Notes under the pieces: model-generated
The model's input: only the letters and a program-made list of their open reading frames with translations
What the model was told of the DNA's origin: nothing
The model's database searches: none
Position numbers and translations under genes: made by a program
NCBI GenBank assembly: GCA_910589145.1
Contig: CAJUSD010000005.1
Span: 62,001-126,000, forward strand
Source: an uncultured Oscillospiraceae bacterium
GTDB taxonomy: Bacteria > Bacillota > Clostridia > Oscillospirales > Ruminococcaceae
Reading direction: 5' to 3'
Length of the DNA: 64,000 nt
Part shown: in pieces, positions 8,615 through 17,119 of the stretch
How positions within the stretch are numbered: position 1 is the stretch's first letter
Layout of the letters: every line of letters begins with the position of its first letter

Positions 8615-10126
8615 TTATGATGCCAGGAATTTCTTTTTAAACTCCTGGATAGCGTCCCGAAGGGCCGCTTCATTTTCCTTGGACAGTTTCCCACTGGCTT
8701 CAATATCCTTCAGGACTTCATCGTGGGAAGCGTCCATAAACTCATACAACTCCTGTTCAAACCGGCCGATATCTTCAATCGCCACATCTGAAAGAAGATT
8801 GTTTGTTACCGCATAAATAATTACGATTTGATGGGTAACGGTAATTGGGGAACTCTGTCCCTGCTTGAGCACTTCCACAATACGTTCGCCCATAGCCAGA
8901 CGCGATTTCGTATCCTCATCCAGATCGGAACCGAACTGGGAGAAGGATTGAAGCTCACGGTATTGAGAATAAGACAGTTTCAAAGAACCGGAGACGCTTT
9001 TCATAGCCTTAATCTGGGCTGCGCCGCCAACGCGGGAAACAGAGATGCCAGGGTTAACAGCCGGGCGGATACCGGAATTAAACAGTTCTGTTTCGAGGAA
9101 AATCTGTCCATCGGTAATGGAAATAACGTTGGTAGGAATGTAAGCGGAAACGTCGCCCGCCTGTGTTTCAATGATCGGCAGGGCGGTTAAAGATCCGCCG
9201 CCATATTCAGGAGCCATTTTCGCAGCCCGTTCCAAAAGTCTGGAATGGAGGTAGAAGACATCACCTGGATAGGCTTCACGTCCCGGCGGCCTGTGGAGCA
9301 GCAGAGACATAGCACGGTAAGCGACCGCATGCTTGGACAGATCATCATAAATAATCAGAGCATGGCCGCCTTTTTTCATAAAGTATTCACCGATGGTGCA
9401 GCCTGCATAAGGGGCAATATACTGCAGAGGAGCCAATTCAGAAGCTGTTGCTGCCACGACGATGGTATAATCCATAGCGCCGGCTTTTTGGAGCGTATCC
9501 ACAATGCGGGCCACAGTAGAACGCTTCTGGCCTATGGCGACATAGATACAAACAACGCCAGTATCTTTCTGGTTAATAATTGTATCCATGGCAACAGCGG
9601 TTTTACCGGTTTGACGGTCTCCGATAATCAGCTCACGCTGCCCGCGTCCAATCGGAATCATGGAGTCAATGGCCTTGATACCGGTTTGGAGAGGTTCACT
9701 GACCGATTTTCTCTCAATGATGCCAGGTGCAGGGGATTCCACAGGGCAGACATCCTCTGCTTCAATCGGGCCCTTGCCGTCAATGGGCTGGCCCAAGGCA
9801 TTGACAACGCGTCCCAGCATTGCCTTGCCTACTGGAACCGAAACAACACGCCCGGTTCTCTTTACAGTGTCGCCTTCTTTAATTTCCTGGTCAGAGCCAA
9901 GCATAACCGCGCCTACGGAACCAGCATCCAGGTTCAGCGCCATAGCGTAAACCCCGTTTCCCAGTTCCAGCAGCTCGTTGGCCATACATTTTTCCAGGCC
10001 GTAGATACGGGCGATACCGTCGCCAACTTCCATAACGGTTCCAACATCGTTCATTTCCATTTCGTTATGGTAGTCGCGTATCTGTTTTTTTATGATACTG
10101 CTGATTTCCTCAGCTCGTAGCTGCAT
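8615..10126 (-). CDS. atpA: ATP synthase F1 subunit alpha
   Basis: This 503-residue alpha subunit has the non-catalytic nucleotide site (P-loop GDRQTGKTA). It also has the family stretches GIARIYGLEKCMANELLEL at the N-terminus, PAPGIIERKSVSEPLQTGIKAIDSMIPIGRGQRELIIGDRQ, and VGGAAQIKAMKSVSGSLKL near the C-terminal part. Its N-terminal residues (MQLRAEEISSIIKKQI) are the usual anchor for the delta/peripheral stalk. The length is normal. A long open frame on the opposite strand inside this gene is a shadow. Confidence 0.97.
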   Translation of the reverse strand: MQLRAEEISSIIKKQIRDYHNEMEMNDVGTVMEVGDGIARIYGLEKCMANELLELGNGVYAMALNLDAGSVGAVMLGSDQEIKEGDTVKRTGRVVSVPVGKAMLGRVVNALGQPIDGKGPIEAEDVCPVESPAPGIIERKSVSEPLQTGIKAIDSMIPIGRGQRELIIGDRQTGKTAVAMDTIINQKDTGVVCIYVAIGQKRSTVARIVDTLQKAGAMDYTIVVAATASELAPLQYIAPYAGCTIGEYFMKKGGHALIIYDDLSKHAVAYRAMSLLLHRPPGREAYPGDVFYLHSRLLERAAKMAPEYGGGSLTALPIIETQAGDVSAYIPTNVISITDGQIFLETELFNSGIRPAVNPGISVSRVGGAAQIKAMKSVSGSLKLSYSQYRELQSFSQFGSDLDEDTKSRLAMGERIVEVLKQGQSSPITVTHQIVIIYAVTNNLLSDVAIEDIGRFEQELYEFMDASHDEVLKDIEASGKLSKENEAALRDAIQEFKKKFLAS

Positions 10127-10154
10127 ATTGTCATTTCACCTGCTTTCCAAATCG

Positions 10155-10724
10155 TTAGGGCTGCAAAGGTTCCTCTTGGGAAGGAAGCGGCGCGGCAGCA
10201 ATCTGGCGGCCTACAGCCTCCAAACGCGCTTTTACGGTGCCGTCCATCTGGCGGTTGCCAACTTTGAGGGCAACACCTCCCATGACAGACGGATCGACCT
10301 GGTTGCGCAGCAAAATCTTTTTACCGGAAGACTTCTCCAGCTTCTGGGCAAGTTTTTCCTGTAGTTCCTTAGGCATAGCCACAGCGGTAACAGCAGTGAC
10401 TTCCTGGATGTTTTCCTGTTCATAGTACAAGCTGCGGTATTCGTCGGCAATTTCCTTTAAATGGGACATCCTGCCGCTTTCAGCCAGCAGTTTCAAGAAA
10501 TTCAGCAGATAAGGATTTATCTGCCCATGAAAATCTTCCTCTACAAGTTTAACCCGTTCCTCTTTAGAGAGGACAGGAGAACCAAGCAGATTTTGAAACC
10601 CGGGAAATTGATCCATCAGCTCGCAGACCTGGGAAAGTTCATCCAAAATTTCCTTAACCTGGCTGGCCTCCTGCGCCACTTCAAAAAGGGACAGCCCATA
10701 AACCTGAGCTACTACTTCTGCCAT
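10155..10724 (-). CDS. atpH: ATP synthase F1 subunit delta
   Basis: This is a 189-residue delta subunit (OSCP homologue), which fixes the peripheral stalk to the top of F1. The N-terminal helical bundle (AQVYGLSLFEVAQEASQVKEILDELSQVCELM) and the C-terminal GGVALKVGNRQMDGTVKARLEAVGRQI, close to the family signature GGxxIRIGDxVxDxSIxxRL, identify it. The gene overlaps the end of atpF by about 13 bp, suggesting coupled translation. A short proline-rich tail follows the signature. Confidence 0.94.
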   Translation of the reverse strand: MAEVVAQVYGLSLFEVAQEASQVKEILDELSQVCELMDQFPGFQNLLGSPVLSKEERVKLVEEDFHGQINPYLLNFLKLLAESGRMSHLKEIADEYRSLYYEQENIQEVTAVTAVAMPKELQEKLAQKLEKSSGKKILLRNQVDPSVMGGVALKVGNRQMDGTVKARLEAVGRQIAAAPLPSQEEPLQP

Positions 10725-11224
10725 GGCGCATCACCTACACTGTCGATAAACTGGTCCATCAGCCGTTCATGTTCCTTAGAGGAGAGCTCCCGCTCCACGA
10801 CCTTGGAAGCGGCCATCAGCGCCAAATCGGAGATTTCGCCCTTAACTTCAGCAAAAGCACGTTTCTTTTCCAATTCAATTTCCTCACCGGCCTTAGCAAC
10901 AATGCCGCTGGCCTTTTCCTGTGCCTCACGGAGCATTTCCTCTGTTTTGAGGACTGCACGCTGGTTGGCGTTTTTAAGGATTTCATTGGCTTCATCTTTT
11001 GCGCCTGCAAGGTGGGCGGTGTACTCGTCTTTCATGGAGAGGGCGTCCTGTTCCGCCTTCTGCGCTGAATCGTACATGGCTTTTACTTCATTTTCCCGAT
11101 CCGAAAGCATTTTCTGGATGGGACCAAACAGGAACTTTTTGATGATTAAATACAGAATCAGCAGGTTCCCCCACTGGAAGATAAGGGTCCAGTCAAGGGA
11201 AACAAACTGCATATGTCCCTCCAT
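10712..11224 (-). CDS. atpF: ATP synthase Fo subunit b
   Basis: This is a 170-residue peripheral-stalk subunit with one N-terminal membrane segment (about residues 10-30, WTLIFQWGNLLILYLIIKKFLF). A long charged amphipathic helix follows, without prolines, that would dimerise along F1. The start at 11224 has AGGAGGG 9 bp upstream; an internal ATG four codons later is also possible. It sits between atpE and atpH as in most Firmicute operons. Confidence 0.95.
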   Translation of the reverse strand: MEGHMQFVSLDWTLIFQWGNLLILYLIIKKFLFGPIQKMLSDRENEVKAMYDSAQKAEQDALSMKDEYTAHLAGAKDEANEILKNANQRAVLKTEEMLREAQEKASGIVAKAGEEIELEKKRAFAEVKGEISDLALMAASKVVERELSSKEHERLMDQFIDSVGDAPWQK

Positions 11225-11267
11225 CTTTCATATCCCTCCTGTTCGCTCTGTAATAGCGATATAAATT

Positions 11268-11522
11268 TTACAGCATACCGAGCAGAGGATTCATGAAGAT
11301 GAGAATTAATGCGATAACCAAGCTGTAAATACCGGTAGATTCTGCGATAGCACAGCCTACGATCATGGTACGGGTAACAACAGATTGTGCTTCTGGCTGA
11401 CGGCCAATGGCTTCACAAGCTTTGCCCGCAGTAAAACCTTCACCAATACCAGGGCCAAGACCGGCGATCATTGCCAAGCCTGCGCCTACAGCAGATGCAG
11501 CTAAAATAATAGCTCTTTCCAT
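11268..11522 (-). CDS. atpE: ATP synthase Fo subunit c, Na+-type ion site
   Basis: This is an 84-residue proteolipid with two membrane helices joined by the polar RQPE loop (41-44). The ion-carrying carboxylate is Glu61, in the context AESTGIY. Ser62, Thr63 and Tyr66 align with the Na+-coordinating residues 66, 67 and 70 of the Ilyobacter tartaricus c-ring. Glu28 occupies the position of its Gln32, giving a two-carboxylate site like those described for some Clostridia and Fusobacterium. Residue 59 is Ile where Ilyobacter has Val63. The enzyme is therefore probably Na+-coupled; this is inferred from residues only. Confidence 0.95.
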   Translation of the reverse strand: MERAIILAASAVGAGLAMIAGLGPGIGEGFTAGKACEAIGRQPEAQSVVTRTMIVGCAIAESTGIYSLVIALILIFMNPLLGML

Positions 11523-11600
11523 AATAAAGTCCCTCCGATGTAATTTTTAATTTTATATTTACCGTCCATTGGACGGTAAAAAACAGAATTATCCACGGGG

Positions 11601-12305
11601 TTATTCCGCGGCATTAGAGATAAAGGCCATAGTAAGCATACTGAAAATAAACGCCTGCATAAAGCCTGTAAATAGGTCAAAATAAATTGACAGTACTGCC
11701 GGAATACCGAGCTGGAAAATAGGCACCGGTATAAATCCCCGGAAGATGATATTGGTCAGCGCGGCTAATGCAGTATAAAGCAGAGAAGTAATAACCGAAC
11801 CAGCGGCGATATTGCCGAAATGACGGAAACTGAGAGAAACCGGCGTGGCTAACTCGCTGACAATGTTAATGGGAAGCATAACTGGGAACGGATCAGCAAA
11901 ACTTTTCAGGTAACCTAAAAATCCGTTGGCCTTAATTTTTGTCATCTGAATTAATACAAAAGTGACAACTGCCCATGCAACTGTAGTATTTAAGTCGCCG
12001 GTAACAGGGCGAAGCCCAGTCAGACTCATCAAGCTACCCAATGCGGAGAAAATCATTAACGTACCAATGTAAGGAGCGTAATGGAGCTTTTTCTCGCCCA
12101 TGGTTTCTTTGACCAGTCCATTAATCATGGTAACAAACTTTTCAGCCAAAACCTGTTTCCCTTTTGGAATTTTCTGAAGGTTATTTGTCAGGAATTTACA
12201 AAGAATAAAAATAACCAAAATCAAAAGCCAGGAGTTGGTGACAGTTTCCGTTACCGCGATACCCCCAAACAAGGGGATGGTAAATATAATTTTAGGACCT
12301 TCCAT
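11601..12305 (-). CDS. atpB: ATP synthase Fo subunit a
   Basis: This 234-residue membrane protein (five to six hydrophobic segments) forms the ion half-channels next to the c-ring. The essential stator arginine lies in the sequence SLSFRHFGNIAAGSVI, matching the SLRLFGN motif of the family. The C-terminal segment (PAVLSIYFDLFTGFMQAFIFSMLTMAFISNA) is the conserved final helix. An N-terminal ETVTNSWLLILVIFILCKFL stretch and GLVKETMG loop are also typical. The gene lies 4 bp downstream of the AtpI-like gene. Confidence 0.95.
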   Translation of the reverse strand: MEGPKIIFTIPLFGGIAVTETVTNSWLLILVIFILCKFLTNNLQKIPKGKQVLAEKFVTMINGLVKETMGEKKLHYAPYIGTLMIFSALGSLMSLTGLRPVTGDLNTTVAWAVVTFVLIQMTKIKANGFLGYLKSFADPFPVMLPINIVSELATPVSLSFRHFGNIAAGSVITSLLYTALAALTNIIFRGFIPVPIFQLGIPAVLSIYFDLFTGFMQAFIFSMLTMAFISNAAE

Positions 12306-12308
12306 AAA

Positions 12309-12674
12309 CTACTTTTCCTCCTTTCCGCTGCGGATCTGTTGGTAAACAGCCCTGCTAAAATAGAGAATTTTAGGATAAAACAGAGGAAACACAACCCCAA
12401 AGACATTGAGCCATGGGGAACGGATTCCCACCCAGATCGCCACAGCGCAGAGAAGATACCTGCCTAACGAACCCATAACCATCCTCCGGCGGGCGGCAGG
12501 CGGCTTTCCGGTTTGCAGCGAACGCTGGACGTTTAATCCCAGCAAGGTAAACAGGAGCAGTTGAAAGAGGGTTCCAAATAGGAGGCCCAAAGCCATATGT
12601 AAAAGCTCCTGACCAAGCAGCCAACTAATAAACAAGGTGATGAAATCAAGTAGGATTGCGCCTTTCGCAAGCAT
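12309..12674 (-). CDS. atpI: ATP synthase subunit I (AtpI/UncI-like)
   Basis: This 121-residue protein has four predicted membrane segments and lies at the AtpI position directly upstream of atpB. AtpI proteins help c-ring assembly or supply Mg2+ for the enzyme. The sequence itself is diverged and the call rests mainly on topology and place. The first ATG (12674) has a poor ribosome site. The frame stays open upstream (residues reading LDKVIREERA), and a CTG about 30 bp earlier follows AAGGAGAGG, so the true protein may be about 11 residues longer and overlap the end of the preceding gene. Confidence 0.7.
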   Translation of the reverse strand: MLAKGAILLDFITLFISWLLGQELLHMALGLLFGTLFQLLLFTLLGLNVQRSLQTGKPPAARRRMVMGSLGRYLLCAVAIWVGIRSPWLNVFGVVFPLFYPKILYFSRAVYQQIRSGKEEK

Positions 12675-12696
12675 AGCGCGTTCTTCACGGATAACC

Positions 12697-13023
12697 TTAT
12701 CCAGAATGGAAATCCTCTCCTTTCATACCCTGATCCCCGGACTGAGCGCTGTTGCTTCCCTGATTTTCAGGGGAAGCAGGCACAGGCCGGGAAAGGCGAT
12801 CCATAGCGCGCAAAACGTTGGCGAAGCCGGAAACACCGGAGGCAAGGCCCAGCAAAATGCCGACAAGCATAATCCACTGATCCAGCCCAAACCTGGAGCG
12901 GAGGCAAGAGGCTCCAAGAATACACAACACCAACGGGACGCAGAAAGAGAGACCGGCTTGAGTAATAAGGCCCAGAGCGCGCAGCGCCCCGAAATCGAAA
13001 TGGTTTTTCCCCTTATCACCCAT
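12697..13023 (-). CDS. atpZ: AtpZ/AtpI-type ATP synthase accessory membrane protein
   Basis: This is a 108-residue protein with two hydrophobic hairpin segments (about 17-40 and 48-70) and the pattern ALGLITQAGLSFCVPLVLCILGA...WIMLVGILLGLASGVSGFANVLR, which fits the AtpZ family of small F-ATPase accessory proteins. The ATG at 13023 has AGGAGGC six bases upstream and is preferred over the frame-open ATG at 13044. It is the first gene of the atp operon. The C-terminal 25 residues are polar and poorly conserved. Confidence 0.75.
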   Translation of the reverse strand: MGDKGKNHFDFGALRALGLITQAGLSFCVPLVLCILGASCLRSRFGLDQWIMLVGILLGLASGVSGFANVLRAMDRLSRPVPASPENQGSNSAQSGDQGMKGEDFHSG

Positions 13024-13071
13024 ACCGCGCCTCCTAAAAAGCAATCATGCCCATTGATACCTTTATCCATA

Positions 13072-13100
13072 AGTATAACAGAATTGCAGAAACGGTACAA
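13072..13100 (-). promoter_or_regulatory. Promoter of the ATP synthase operon
   Basis: Read on the minus strand, TTGTAC (13100-13095) and TATACT (13077-13072) are separated by exactly 17 bp, about 50 bp upstream of the first operon gene. No other operator-like repeat was noticed. Confidence 0.75.
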
Positions 13101-13159
13101 GACGTTTATGGACAAAAATAGAAAAATTTAAAGGGAAAATTTATAACAAATAACAGAAA

Positions 13160-14821
13160 TTAAGAATGTCTTCCAAAACAATCCAGCAATTCGGAAATCT
13201 TTTCAGCCAAGGAAGAAGATACAGCATTGGCTTTCATTCGGAAGCCCCAGTTGCCGGATGGAGTAGCAGGAGTATTCATCCTGCCTTCAGAACCCAGGCC
13301 GAGAAAATCCTGCATGGGGATAATTGCTGCTTTGCATCGGGAGCCCAGCGCTCCGCGGATAAATCCCCAGTTTAAACCTTCTTCCCGATTCAGGCCAAAA
13401 TATTTTTTTGCAAAGGCGGTTTCTTTTTTGCTCCCGTTTTTCATCCAGCCCAAGGTGGTGTCATTGTCATGGGTTCCGGTGTACATAAAGGCATTTTCCT
13501 CGGCATTGTGGGGAAGATAAGCGTTATCACTTCCGCTGCATGCAAATTGGAGAACCTTCATACCGGGAAAATCGGTTTTCTTCAGCAGACGCCGGACAGA
13601 AGGGGTTATCACCCCTAAATCCTCAGCCAAAATTTTCACATCGCCCAGTTCTTCCTTAACCCGTTTAAACAGATCGAAGCCAGGGCCCTCGCACCATTCG
13701 CCTTTTTTAGCGTCAGGCTCATTGGCGTTGATGGCATAAAACTGGTCAAAACCGCGGAAATGGTCAATACGCACCCAATCGTAAAGCTGTAGATTGTGCC
13801 GGATACGGTTAATCCACCATCCATATCCGTCATCTTCCAAAAGATCCCAGCGGTATAGGGGATTTCCCCATCTCTGCCCGTCCTCAGAAAAAGCGTCCGG
13901 CGGTACTCCAGCAACTTTCACAGGCATATTCTCCCGATCAAGCCAAAAGTAGCGGCGGTTGACCCACACATCTACAGAATCATGATAAGTATAGATAGGG
14001 ATATCCCCAATCATTTCCACACCGTTTTCGTTGGCGTAAAGTTTGAGAGCATTCCACTGGAAATAAAACAGGTATTGTGTAAATACCCAGAAATCAATTT
14101 CCCCTTTCAGTTCTTCCCGACAGCGGCCAAGGGCTTCCGGGTCACGGTTCACCACCGGAAGATCCCACTCGTACCATGGTTTTTGCTGATATCGGTCTTT
14201 GAGGGCCATATAAAGGGCATAATCTTCAATCCATCCGCTGTTCTGGTCGCGGAATCTGGCAACTTCCTTTGCATAATCCATCCGTTGGGCCAGAGGCTGG
14301 TAAATTTGTTTTTCCACTGTTTCGATCTCTGCTTTGGACTCCTCGCCGTCTAATTTGGACAGGGCTTTGAGGTTATCCAGTATTTCAATATCCTCCAAAA
14401 TATCCTCTTGCTCGGTTTCATCCTCAGCCTTTTCCAAAAGATCGAAATCAACCGCCAAAATCGGGTTTTTGGAATTTTCATAAGCTTTCCGCAGCAATAC
14501 CCTGCGGCCCTCGTGAACGGCATTGAAATCTACGCGGGATTCGTCTTTGCCCCAGGAATGGGCCTGGATATCCTCCAATGTGAGAAGCCCCTGGCGTCGA
14601 AGCTCATCCAGGTCAATGAGGTCTGTGTTTCCCGCATAAATAGAATAAGACGCATAGGGGGAATTCCCGCTTCCTGCTGGAACTAAGGGCAAAACCTGCC
14701 AAAAGGTTAAACCCGATTTTTTCAGGAAATCTACAAATTTAAACGCCTCTTTTCCCATCGTGCCGATTCCATAAGACGACGGTAAAGAAGATATATGCAG
14801 TATGGTACCCGCTTTACGCAT
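13160..14821 (-). CDS. malQ: 4-alpha-glucanotransferase (GH77)
   Basis: This 553-residue amylomaltase transfers alpha-1,4-glucan segments in maltodextrin/glycogen use. The GH77 motifs are present: SSLPSSYGIG at the N-terminus, the nucleophile region DWVRIDHFRGFDQFY, the acid/base region ILAEDLGVITPSV and the transition-state region YTGTHDNDT. The start at 14821 follows AGGAGGG; a longer open frame to 14884 has none. The protein is about 50 residues longer than the usual form because of an acidic, low-complexity stretch around residues 125-175 (EKAEDETEQEDILEDIEI). It stands alone, without other maltose genes. Confidence 0.93.
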   Translation of the reverse strand: MRKAGTILHISSLPSSYGIGTMGKEAFKFVDFLKKSGLTFWQVLPLVPAGSGNSPYASYSIYAGNTDLIDLDELRRQGLLTLEDIQAHSWGKDESRVDFNAVHEGRRVLLRKAYENSKNPILAVDFDLLEKAEDETEQEDILEDIEILDNLKALSKLDGEESKAEIETVEKQIYQPLAQRMDYAKEVARFRDQNSGWIEDYALYMALKDRYQQKPWYEWDLPVVNRDPEALGRCREELKGEIDFWVFTQYLFYFQWNALKLYANENGVEMIGDIPIYTYHDSVDVWVNRRYFWLDRENMPVKVAGVPPDAFSEDGQRWGNPLYRWDLLEDDGYGWWINRIRHNLQLYDWVRIDHFRGFDQFYAINANEPDAKKGEWCEGPGFDLFKRVKEELGDVKILAEDLGVITPSVRRLLKKTDFPGMKVLQFACSGSDNAYLPHNAEENAFMYTGTHDNDTTLGWMKNGSKKETAFAKKYFGLNREEGLNWGFIRGALGSRCKAAIIPMQDFLGLGSEGRMNTPATPSGNWGFRMKANAVSSSLAEKISELLDCFGRHS

Positions 14822-14929
14822 AATATGCCCTCCTAATTTTGTAAAATTATCCTGTGGTCTTTTGTTATCATAACATATTTTCAATCAGAGATACAATAGT
14901 AAAGCGAAATTAATAATAATTCCAGGGAG

Positions 14930-15325
14930 CTATAAAACCCTGTCAAATGTAAATTCCTTCAGCCTCTTCACAACGTCCTCTGAGATCTGATCGTAAACCT
15001 CCCGGAAAGGGCAGACACAGCTATTTCCGTCATGTTTGCCGCATTGGTAATCACCTTCCAGGCAGCGGCTGATGTAGAAAGGGCCTTCAACAGTTTCCAT
15101 AATATCATTTAGGCTGATTTCCGCTGGGGCCTTTGCCAATTCATAACCGCCCTGTGTGCCCTTATAGGATTTAACAATTCCGCCTGCAACCAGCTTTCGT
15201 AAAATTTTAAGCGAAAACCGAAGGCTGACCGAAGCGGTTTCAGAAATAGACTTTGCGTCCAGCCGTTTTCCAGCCTTCGCCAAACAGGAAACAATACGGA
15301 CAGCATAGTCCGTTTCCAGCGTCAT
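14930..15325 (-). CDS. Rrf2-family transcriptional regulator
   Basis: This regulator of about 131 residues has an N-terminal winged helix (TLETDYAVRIVSCLAKAGKRLDAKSISETASVS...GGIVKSYKGTQGGYELAKAPAEISLNDIMETVEGP). A cysteine cluster follows (RCLEGDYQCGKHDGNSCVCPF: C-x6-C-x7-C-x-C), as in Fe-S-binding Rrf2 proteins such as IscR and NsrR, so it could sense iron-sulfur status, NO or redox. The start is uncertain. ATG 15325 gives the family N-terminus, while GTG 15331 lies nearer to an AAAGGGGG site. It lies 35-40 bp after rpoD on the same strand and may be co-transcribed with it. Confidence 0.85.
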   Translation of the reverse strand: MTLETDYAVRIVSCLAKAGKRLDAKSISETASVSLRFSLKILRKLVAGGIVKSYKGTQGGYELAKAPAEISLNDIMETVEGPFYISRCLEGDYQCGKHDGNSCVCPFREVYDQISEDVVKRLKEFTFDRVL

Positions 15326-15365
15326 ATGCACGGAAACAGCAACCCCCTTTCGACAGACGGACAAA

Positions 15366-16454
15366 TCAATCAAGGAAATCCTTTAATTTTTTGCTTCTGC
15401 TGGGGTGGCGAAGCTTTCTAAGGGCTTTTGCCTCAATTTGGCGGATACGTTCACGGGTAACATTAAACTCTTTCCCAACTTCCTCCAAGGTGCGGGATCT
15501 TCCGTCTTCCAGGCCAAAGCGAAGCCTTAAAACCTTTTCTTCCCTGGGGGTAAGGGTTTGAAGCACCTCTGCAAGCTGCTCTTTCAAAAGAGTATGGGAA
15601 GCAGCTTCCGCAGGCGCAGGCGCATCTTCGTCAGGGATAAAGTCCCCTAAATGGCTGTCTTCTTCCTCGCCGATAGGCGTTTCAAGGGAAACGGGTTCCT
15701 GGGCCACCCGCATAATTTCGCGTACTTTATCGGCGGGCATTTCCAATTCTTCAGCAATTTCCTCAGCAGTCGGTTCGTGCCCGTTTTTATGGAGGAGCTG
15801 GGAGCTGACCTTTTTCACCTTATTGATGGTTTCCACCATATGCACCGGGATGCGGATCGTTCTCGCCTGATCGGCAATGGCGCGGGTGATGGCCTGCCGA
15901 ATCCACCAAGTTGCATAAGTCGAAAATTTGAACCCTTTTGTGTGGTCAAATTTTTCTACAGCTTTAATCAAGCCCAAATTCCCTTCCTGAATCAAATCCA
16001 AAAACTGCATTCCGCGCCCCACATAGCGTTTCGCAATACTGACAACCAATCGAAGATTTGCCTCAGCCAAGCGTTTCTGTGCGGCGGGATCTCCTGAGGA
16101 CATACGGGTCGCTAATTCCACTTCTTCCTCGGAGGTCAAAAGCGGGACGCGGCCAATTTCCTTTAAATAAACTTTAACAGGGTCGTCAATGTTGATGCCC
16201 TCGGCAGAAAGAGCGGTTTCCAAATCCTGCGCATCAATTACGCTGAGGTCTTCGTCAATATCCATTGAGCCTGCAAATTCGTCTACTACTTCAATGCTGC
16301 AGGCTTCCAGGGTATCGTAAAGCTTGTCCAACTGGTCACTGTCAAAATCCATTTCATCAAGGACATCACTGATTTCTTTGGTGGTCAAACGTCCCTTTTG
16401 TTTTCCTTGTTCGATAAGATCCCTTATCATTGTTTTTTTATCCTGTGTAGCCAT
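15366..16454 (-). CDS. rpoD: RNA polymerase primary sigma factor (sigma-A/70)
   Basis: This 362-residue sigma factor has all regions in order. They are an acidic region 1.1 (residues 1-80), region 1.2 (DDPVKVYLKEIGRVPLLTSEEEVELA), region 2 with the -10 recognition helix (FDHTKGFKFSTYATWWIRQAITRAI), region 3, and region 4 with the -35 helix-turn-helix (TLEEVGKEFNVTRERIRQIEAKALRKLRHPSR). Its length is typical of Gram-positive SigA. It lies downstream of dgt, the MazG-like gene and dnaG, the Firmicute version of the macromolecular synthesis operon. Confidence 0.97.
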   Translation of the reverse strand: MATQDKKTMIRDLIEQGKQKGRLTTKEISDVLDEMDFDSDQLDKLYDTLEACSIEVVDEFAGSMDIDEDLSVIDAQDLETALSAEGINIDDPVKVYLKEIGRVPLLTSEEEVELATRMSSGDPAAQKRLAEANLRLVVSIAKRYVGRGMQFLDLIQEGNLGLIKAVEKFDHTKGFKFSTYATWWIRQAITRAIADQARTIRIPVHMVETINKVKKVSSQLLHKNGHEPTAEEIAEELEMPADKVREIMRVAQEPVSLETPIGEEEDSHLGDFIPDEDAPAPAEAASHTLLKEQLAEVLQTLTPREEKVLRLRFGLEDGRSRTLEEVGKEFNVTRERIRQIEAKALRKLRHPSRSKKLKDFLD

Positions 16455-16553
16455 AATCCTTTTCCCCCTAAAATTTGCAGCTATAAACGGGGCGTATGTA
16501 CCCTGAGAAAATTCGCCCCGATGCGCTGGCTTATAGTAAAAACTTGGTAAACA

Positions 16554-16781
16554 CTAATCTTTTTTAAAGTATTCTATCATCATAATCACTGTACCCAATA
16601 GAACAACTGCTATGGACAACAAAAACGGAAACATCATTCCTTGTTCTATGACTGTGGTGGGAAATCTCCCTGGAGGGGTTGACCAGCCGGAAACCAAGTG
16701 GTTCCCTGCAAAAATAATAACCGCAATTCCCCAAATTGTCCCTGCCATGGATAAAAAACCGCCTATTAGTACTCTTTTCAT
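16554..16781 (-). CDS. Small two-helix membrane protein, unknown
   Basis: This 75-residue protein has two hydrophobic segments (about 5-28 and 49-69) separated by a short loop (GNHLVSGWSTPPGRFPTTVIEQG) and a charged end (EYFKKD). A strong GGAGG ribosome site precedes the ATG at 16781, which supports it as a real gene. I do not recognise the family. It sits between dnaG and rpoD, downstream of the long dispersed repeat, which is unusual for this otherwise tight operon. Confidence 0.6.
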   Translation of the reverse strand: MKRVLIGGFLSMAGTIWGIAVIIFAGNHLVSGWSTPPGRFPTTVIEQGMMFPFLLSIAVVLLGTVIMMIEYFKKD

Positions 16782-16881
16782 TTAGGAACCTCCAATCGGA
16801 TAACGCAGGTTCTGTCAAAAACTTTCTGTAAAACTTGGGTTTTACGTTCACTTTAGGCAAGTGATAACGTCCGCAAATTAA

Positions 16882-17103
16882 AATTCGCTGGGTGGAAAAG
16901 CCCTTATTTTTTCCCCTACAATGTTTTACGAAAACTGAACTTGTTGTCCTAACAAGACATTTTGCTTGTGCAAACGGGCTTTTCTATTTCTCTTTTAGAT
17001 TTTGCTTTTCTATGCTTTTAGTGTGCTGGGGTGTTTCGCGCCTGCGGGCGCGGCAAGGGCCTTTTTAGGAAAGGCCCCTTGACCCCAAACCTTTTTAACC
17101 TGT
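16882..17103. repeat. Long dispersed repeat, copy 1 (contains hairpin repeat copy B)
   Basis: The gap between dnaG and the small membrane protein gene holds no gene. It starts AATTCGCTGGGT...AAAAGCCC, continues through TTTTGCTTGTGCAAACGGGCTTTT and TCTCTTTTAGATTTTGCTTTT, and ends in the GC-rich hairpin family unit. That unit has TTTCGCGCCTGCGGGCGCG, then the stem CAAGGGCCTTT/AAAGGCCCCTTG around TTAGG (17054-17081), then the tail ACCCCAAACCTTTTTAA. The same order of blocks recurs at 31580-31803. Confidence 0.75.
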
Positions 17104-17119
17104 TTTTGGTTTTCTGCCT

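Noticed and set aside
9245..10120. Open frame of 291 codons on the plus strand
   Set aside because: It lies wholly inside atpA on the other strand, has no recognisable domain or ribosome site and is a shadow.
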